In this document: positions 62,795-64,000 of the stretch, in pieces | How positions within the stretch are numbered: position 1 is the stretch's first letter | How the letters are laid out: each line of letters opens with the position of its first letter | Assembly: GCA_949318235.1 (NCBI GenBank) | Contig: OX439132.1 | Coordinates: forward strand, 41,708,331 to 41,772,330 | Length of the DNA: 64,000 nucleotides | Direction of reading: 5' to 3' | DNA from: Ecdyonurus torrentis | Taxonomy: Eukaryota; Arthropoda; Insecta; Ephemeroptera; Heptageniidae | Notes under the pieces: model-generated | Told to the model about the DNA's origin: nothing | The model's input: the letters and a program-made list of their open reading frames with translations, nothing else | Database searches by the model: none | Program-made: the position numbers and the translations under genes

Positions 62795-63473
62795 AATTCA
62801 ATTTTCTTTATTATTACACCCAATTACACAAATAATAATAAAAAATGAAACCATCTCAATTGTAACATGAGTATATACATAATTATATAAATTTCATAAG
62901 TAATCTGTGATGGGGTTGACGTTTAGAAAACAAAATCATATTTCATATTTTTATGTTTTTTCGTTATTCTTCTCTTGCTATACATATTTGTTAGCAAAAT
63001 GTGTAAGGCAAACAAAGTAAACAAGACATTTGAAGTACATTAAAATTTTTATAAAGAATTGATGAAGGTATTTAACAATATTATAATATATTTAATTTAA
63101 ATTCCAACACAAGCAGTCATATATATTATATGAAAGGTGAATGTGACACATGCAGGTTCAGGTTCAATTATTTATATTTTTTATTTGCGAGCATTTAATA
63201 TACCAGTTTTGAGTTAAGAAATATTACATATAAATATAATATTTTACATATCAAGGGAAGGCTGAACTCCTAGGAAAATTATGCAAAAACGTACGTATAG
63301 TATCGTGTTTACAGAAACCTAATCCATGCATATATTTATTTTATTGAAATTTGATTTTTAAATTGTACTTGCACTTTTTCGTTTTATTATTATTATTTTA
63401 AGTTTATGACATTGACTTTTGCAAATTAATTTTTAATCCATTGTTCTTTTTTATGCTAAAAATACGCCTTTGA

Positions 63474-63475
<2 letters not shown>

Positions 63476-63508
<33 letters not shown>
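63476..63508. repeat. (GA)n microsatellite
   Basis: A short GA repeat about 55 bases before the MITE at 63565. Confidence 0.85.
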
Positions 63509-63511
<3 letters not shown>

Positions 63512-63564
63512 ACTCCTTGACTACAACGAATATAAAGTTATTTATACAATGCAATTAACTAACT

Positions 63565-63773
63565 AATTATTAAAGGCGTAGAACACCTTGAATAAAAATT
63601 TTGTCTAATATTGTAACAAATATACCTATAAATAAACGCTGATTTGGCTGGAGTCATTGATATCTAATTTATTTTCTATTCACGAAATGCCAGATGTGGG
63701 TTTATGTTGTCACAGCTTGCTTGTTTCTGGCTAAACTAAATGTAGATATTTCGAATGTTAGAATATTATTAGA

Positions 63774-63810
<37 letters not shown>

Positions 63811-63834
63811 TTCAAGGTGTTCTACGCTTTTAAT
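63565..63834. mobile_element. MITE with GTAGAACACCTTGAA ends, copy 2
   Basis: The left end AAAGGCGTAGAACACCTTGAA pairs with TTCAAGGTGTTCTACGCTTTT. The inside shares AACGCTGATTTGGCTGGAGT, CATTGATATCTAATTTATTTTC and TGTGGGTTTATG with 20080-20281. A poly(T) run (63778-63808) sits just inside the right end. Confidence 0.7.
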
Positions 63835-63887
63835 TTCATGCAATTTTTTTCCCACAGTTAGCTTCTTGTTTATTGTTTCTCATCATG

Positions 63888-64000
<113 letters not shown>

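Overview
This is nuclear DNA of an animal, most likely an arthropod and probably an insect. The protein-coding genes are single-copy metazoan genes split by GT-AG introns of about 60 bp to 6 kb. The DNA is AT-rich, full of microsatellites and poly(A/T) runs, and dense in short inverted-repeat transposons, tRNA-derived SINEs and a 5S-rRNA-derived SINE. The 5S-like piece would suit a hemipteran-type insect, but that is a guess. Nothing bacterial or viral was seen: no operons and no CRISPR array.

Layout: (1) 669-8141 (+), the 3' part of a QTRT2 gene (queuine tRNA-ribosyltransferase accessory subunit); its first exons lie before the window. (2) 8142-14310, repeat-rich DNA with a 5'-truncated Jockey/CR1-like LINE (9712-12147) and an odd element built of CTTGCCAAG-type words (12617-13667). 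(3) 14311-25023 (+), a complete 12-exon SWT1 gene (WW domain plus PIN endoribonuclease). (4) 25024-29264, repeats including an RTE-type LINE fragment with a clear target-site duplication. (5) 29265-35438 (-), PHYHD1, a 2-oxoglutarate/Fe(II) dioxygenase. (6) 36384-40884 (+), a 572-residue coiled-coil protein I do not recognise, head to head with PHYHD1 across a promoter region of about 0.95 kb. (7) 40885-47151, an AT-rich desert with foldback elements. (8) 47152-48627 (-), STEEP1 (STING ER exit protein family, CXorf56). (9) 50846-62205 (-), an eight-exon PH-PTB docking adaptor of the Dok/IRS type with YxxM motifs. (10) 62206-64000, its upstream flank, ending in (GA)n.

The genes look like independent housekeeping and signalling genes, not a pathway cluster. 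Five reading frames close exactly across GT-AG exon joins from start to stop and the sixth (QTRT2) closes to its stop, so the exon maps are firm even though no transcript data were available.

The most unusual material is the mobile DNA. Two hAT-type MITEs have perfect 8-bp target duplications. A hAT-like composite of about 5.1 kb, with perfect 8-bp duplications, holds a roughly 3-kb palindrome that is itself interrupted by another hAT element. There is a 3.1-kb foldback with arms of about 0.8 kb, several foldback families ending in ATATCGATG, a TTAA-flanked MITE pair, and a mariner relic with a palindrome occupying its middle. Many of these lie in introns and would fold into long hairpins in pre-mRNA. 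I saw no convincing new multi-gene system.
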